Shown here: one piece after another, positions 6,841 through 9,090 of the stretch
How the letters are laid out: every line of letters begins with the position of its first letter
How positions within the stretch are numbered: the stretch's first letter is position 1
Origin: Phormidesmis priestleyi
GTDB taxonomy: Bacteria > Cyanobacteriota > Cyanobacteriia > Phormidesmidales > Phormidesmidaceae
Length of the DNA: 9,090 nucleotides
Direction of reading: 5' to 3'
Assembly (NCBI GenBank): GCA_003242115.1
Contig: QBMP01000132.1
Span: 1,808-10,897, forward strand
Translations under genes and position numbers: made by a program
The notes under the pieces: generated by a model
The model's input: the letters and a program-made list of their open reading frames with translations, nothing else
What the model was told of the DNA's origin: nothing
Database searches by the model: none

Positions 6841-7116
6841 TTAGCTCCAGCCGCCGGAAGAGCGATCGCGCGGCTCACGCGGTTTGGCTTTATTTACTTT
6901 CAGCTCTCGACTCATCCATTCGGAGCCATCTAATGCCTCAATGGCTTTGTCTTCGGCAGCGTCATCTTCCATTTCGACAAAAGCGAAGCCACGAGGACGA
7001 CCCGTTTCGCGGTCGGCGGGTAGGGTGATGCGCTTGACTTTTCCGTACTCACCAAAGACCTGCTCTAGATCTTCTTCTTTAGCAGTGTAAGACAAGTTTC
7101 CTACGTAAATTGACAT
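6841..7116 (-). CDS. small RRM-type RNA-binding protein (cyanobacterial Rbp family)
   Basis: The 91-residue product is a single RNA recognition motif: RNP2 IYVGNL (residues 3-8) and RNP1 RGFAFVEM (42-49) with the aromatic residues that stack on RNA bases, then a short tail (KAKPREPRDRSSGGWS). Cyanobacterial Rbp proteins bind RNA in the cytoplasm, and several are cold-induced or affect mRNA placement. The tail is short and only slightly Gly-rich, unlike members with a long Gly-rich tail. I chose ATG 7116 because MSIYVGNL is the usual start. A TTG at 7155 would add 13 residues (LLKFIFLESLPA) that do not match the family. GGAG lies 12 nt upstream, a rather long spacing. The leader is very A/T-rich (about 7133-7200), as often seen for cold-regulated genes. 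rpsU follows on the same strand. Confidence 0.93.
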   Translation of the reverse strand: MSIYVGNLSYTAKEEDLEQVFGEYGKVKRITLPADRETGRPRGFAFVEMEDDAAEDKAIEALDGSEWMSRELKVNKAKPREPRDRSSGGWS

Positions 7117-7599
7117 GGCCGGTAGGCTCTCCAAAAAAATAAATTTTAATAGCAAATGGCACGATTAATTAAATATTCAATTATTTTTCTAAGGCTATTT
7201 AAACAGGGTTGCTTAGTTGGGCATTAGATCCACTTTCAAGCAGCGCTTGGAGATGATTGAACTTCAAAAATCGACGGCCTGAGTCGTTATTATTTACAAC
7301 AATATCACATCCCTTTAAATTGGCTGAATGGATGAGAATGAGGCGCGATCGCTCGAATTTTAAAAGGCGATAAAAGGACTGATGTAAGCGCGATTAGGTG
7401 GTTGGGTTTCTGCTAAAAAGGGTTAGGATATTTACCTTTTTTAAAGAAAATTCATATTCAAAATAAAGAACGCCAAAGATCCTCATTTACGATCTGATGG
7501 TAGCGGTTGAGTGCGATCGCTACCATCGGCAAAGCAAAGATCTCTGGCGTAGATTTCAGTCCGTTTTCAGTCTATTTCTAAGCGATTATTAGAGCCGTT
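7117..7599. other. 483-bp gene-free region between argG and rbp
   Basis: No coding frame or RNA gene was recognised. The part nearest rbp (about 7133-7200) is A/T-rich and probably its 5' leader. HIP1 sites lie at 7345-7352 and 7513-7520. The part nearest argG holds the nested palindrome at 7470-7550. No convincing rbp promoter could be assigned. Confidence 0.5.
7470..7550 (-). terminator. nested palindrome, candidate argG terminator
   Basis: An outer stem (7470-7481 with 7539-7550, 11 of 12 pairs) surrounds an inner stem (7496-7505 with 7518-7527, a perfect 10 bp with a 12-nt loop). Reading on the minus strand, the outer stem is followed by TCTTTATTTT. The structure lies 50-130 bp past the argG stop, so it could end argG transcripts. 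The internal arms make it larger than a simple terminator; a mobile repeat is the alternative. Confidence 0.5.
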
Positions 7600-8799
7600 T
7601 CAGCGAGTCTTTTGTGACCAAACGCGAGTGGGTAAGCCCCAGACATAAATGAAGCCCTCCGCAGCTTTGTGATCAAACTTATCGTCTGCGCCGTAGGTAG
7701 AGAGTTCGTCAGTATAAAGGGTGTTATCTGATTTGCGGCCAGCGAGGATAGCGTTACCCTTAAACAGCTTGACTCTGACGGTGCCGGACACACGGGTTTG
7801 GGTTTGGGCGATAAAAGCATCTAAGGCAGATTTGAGCGGGCTGTACCAGAGACCGTTGTAGATCATTTGGGCGTAGCTTTGCTCAATGTTGCGCTTGTAC
7901 TGAGTCACATCGCCAGTCAGGGTGAGGCTTTCGATGTCGCGGTGGGCGGCAATCAGCACCAGCAGAGCAGGCGCTTCGTAAATTTCGCGCGATTTGATGC
8001 CGACAAGGCGGTTTTCAACCATATCAATGCGGCCAACGCCGTGGCGACCGACGATTTCATTGAGCTGAGTAATTAGCTCAACTGGGCCTAAGCTGTTGCC
8101 GTTGAGGCTAATCGGCAGACCTTGCTCAAAGCCGATTTCAACATATTCAGGCTCGTTGGGCGTGTCAGCGATGGCGCTGGTCATCACAAACACGTCTTCA
8201 GTCGGCTCAGTCCACGGGTCTTCCAGTGGCCCTGCCTCAATTGAGCGCCCAAGCAAATTGCGATCAATGCTATAGGGCGAAGATTTTTTGACCGGGAAAG
8301 TCAGGCCAAATTTTTCACCGTAGGCCATTGCCTCTTCGCGGCTCATTCCCCATTCGCGGGCGGGTGCTAGCACTTTAAGATCCGGGTTGAGAGCAGCGAT
8401 CGCCACATCAAAGCGAACCTGGTCATTGCCTTTGCCAGTGCAGCCGTGAGCCACCGCATCAGCGCCATACTTAGCAGCAGTTTCGACTAAGAGTTTGGCA
8501 ATTAATGGCCTTGCTAACGCGGTCGAAAGCGGGTAGCGGTTTTCATAGAGCGCGTTGGCCTGAATGGCAGGAAAGGCGTAGTCAGTAATGAAAGGCTCAG
8601 TGACGTCAATAACGACCGATTCGCTAGCACCGCACTTGAGCGCCTTTTGCCGAATCGGCTCTAGCTCGTCGCCTTGACCTAAATCAGCGGCTAGGGTGAT
8701 AACTTCTTTAACGCCGTACTTTTCTTTGAGGTAGGGGATACATACGGTTGTATCGACGCCCCCTGAATATGCCAAAACGACTTTATCTGCACGACCCAT
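7600..8799 (-). CDS. argG: argininosuccinate synthase
   Basis: The enzyme joins citrulline and aspartate using ATP to form argininosuccinate, the next-to-last step of arginine synthesis, in the cytoplasm. The 399-residue product has the full family length. The N-terminal ATP pyrophosphatase loop is [11 protein letters not shown] (residues 10-20). It is followed by [35 protein letters not shown], the citrulline/aspartate region [14 protein letters not shown] (about 118-131), [13 protein letters not shown] and [23 protein letters not shown]. The C-terminal domain contains [23 protein letters not shown] and ends [15 protein letters not shown]. The last position of the SGGxDT(S/T) loop is Thr where many relatives have Ser, a mild change. 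The ATG at 8799 begins the common MGRA start; no Shine-Dalgarno is visible. It diverges from the glycosyltransferase gene across 122 bp and has no arginine gene beside it. A HIP1 site lies at 8396-8403. Confidence 0.97.
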   Translation of the reverse strand: MGRADKVVLAYSGGVDTTVCIPYLKEKYGVKEVITLAADLGQGDELEPIRQKALKCGASESVVIDVTEPFITDYAFPAIQANALYENRYPLSTALARPLIAKLLVETAAKYGADAVAHGCTGKGNDQVRFDVAIAALNPDLKVLAPAREWGMSREEAMAYGEKFGLTFPVKKSSPYSIDRNLLGRSIEAGPLEDPWTEPTEDVFVMTSAIADTPNEPEYVEIGFEQGLPISLNGNSLGPVELITQLNEIVGRHGVGRIDMVENRLVGIKSREIYEAPALLVLIAAHRDIESLTLTGDVTQYKRNIEQSYAQMIYNGLWYSPLKSALDAFIAQTQTRVSGTVRVKLFKGNAILAGRKSDNTLYTDELSTYGADDKFDHKAAEGFIYVWGLPTRVWSQKTR

Positions 8800-8921
8800 A
8801 GCTTGTTTGTACCGTTTACGAAGTGATCAGCTTCATATTACGGCAGGATGAGGCCGACAGAAGGCCGCTGAGAGCGGAAGGATGAAATAGAATGTGAGGA
8901 AACCGGAACATCGTAAGGTCT

Positions 8922-9090
8922 ATGTTTTTCAGCGTTGTCATTCCGACGTATAACCGTCAGCCGATTTTAGAGAAGTGTCTGCGAGCGATTGAGCATCAGG
9001 TACTGCGCGCTGACGGCCCCGTGACAGGCTATGAAATTGTGCTGGTAGACGATGGCTCGACCGATGGCACGGTGGAGTGGATTCAAGCCA
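8922..9090 (+). CDS. family 2 glycosyltransferase, N-terminal part (3' end cut by window edge)
   Basis: The first 56 codons are visible. MFFSVVIPTYNRQPILEKCLRAIEHQ is the first Rossmann-like strand and helix of a GT-A fold, with the nucleotide-sugar site beginning at VVIPTYNR. EIVLVDDGSTDGT follows, with the DDGSTD segment that contacts the nucleotide. Such enzymes move a sugar from a nucleotide donor to a glycan, lipid or protein. The acceptor cannot be told from this fragment, because the DxD metal site and any C-terminal membrane segments lie off the right edge. The ATG is preceded by AAGG at a short 3-nt spacing. The gene diverges from argG and is not clearly related to it. Confidence 0.9.
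   Translation, partial: MFFSVVIPTYNRQPILEKCLRAIEHQVLRADGPVTGYEIVLVDDGSTDGTVEWIQA

Noticed and set aside
1..9090. CRISPR array, insertion sequence, integrase or defence island
   Set aside because: No spaced repeats, transposase or nuclease-like frames and no terminal inverted repeats of an element were seen.

Overview
The window is a piece of a cyanobacterial chromosome. The evidence is an adjacent petC-petA pair encoding the Rieske protein and cytochrome f of the cytochrome b6f complex, a DUF3067 gene (a family known from cyanobacteria and plastids), an rbp-rpsU pair, a GH57 branching enzyme, and ten copies of the HIP1 octamer GCGATCGC (about 0.14 expected by chance in 9 kb at even base composition). 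Base composition is moderate and intergenic regions are long, which would suit a Leptolyngbya/Synechococcales-type organism, but the genus is not fixed by this sequence.

Layout. Positions 1-1061 (+) hold the C-terminal two thirds of a GH57 glycogen branching enzyme, cut by the left edge. Positions 1103-2097 (+) hold an alpha/beta hydrolase gene broken by an apparent one-base deletion near 1318. Positions 2205-2594 (+) encode a RelB/DinJ-type antitoxin with a repeat-rich C-terminal extension and no toxin next to it; a strong terminator follows at 2697-2736. Positions 2778-4395 (-) hold petC then petA, transcribed leftwards. A DUF3067 gene (4586-4903, +) diverges from petC. After a 543-bp gene-free leader comes prs (PRPP synthetase, +), which converges on rpsU (-) across a long two-way terminator. 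Upstream of rpsU on the same strand is rbp, a small RRM protein gene. A 483-bp gap with a nested palindrome separates rbp from argG (7600-8799, -). The right edge cuts the first 56 codons of a family 2 glycosyltransferase (from 8922, +).

Most genes are housekeeping: photosynthetic electron transport (petC, petA), PRPP supply for nucleotides, His and Trp (prs), arginine synthesis (argG), translation and RNA handling (rpsU, rbp), and glycogen branching. I see no CRISPR array, transposase, prophage, tRNA or rRNA gene. I do not see a convincing undescribed multi-gene system. The points most worth a second look are the toxin-less antitoxin with in-frame tandem repeats, the perfect 10-nt Shine-Dalgarno in front of rpsU, the DUF3067 gene divergent from petC-petA, the nested palindrome after argG, and the frameshifted hydrolase.
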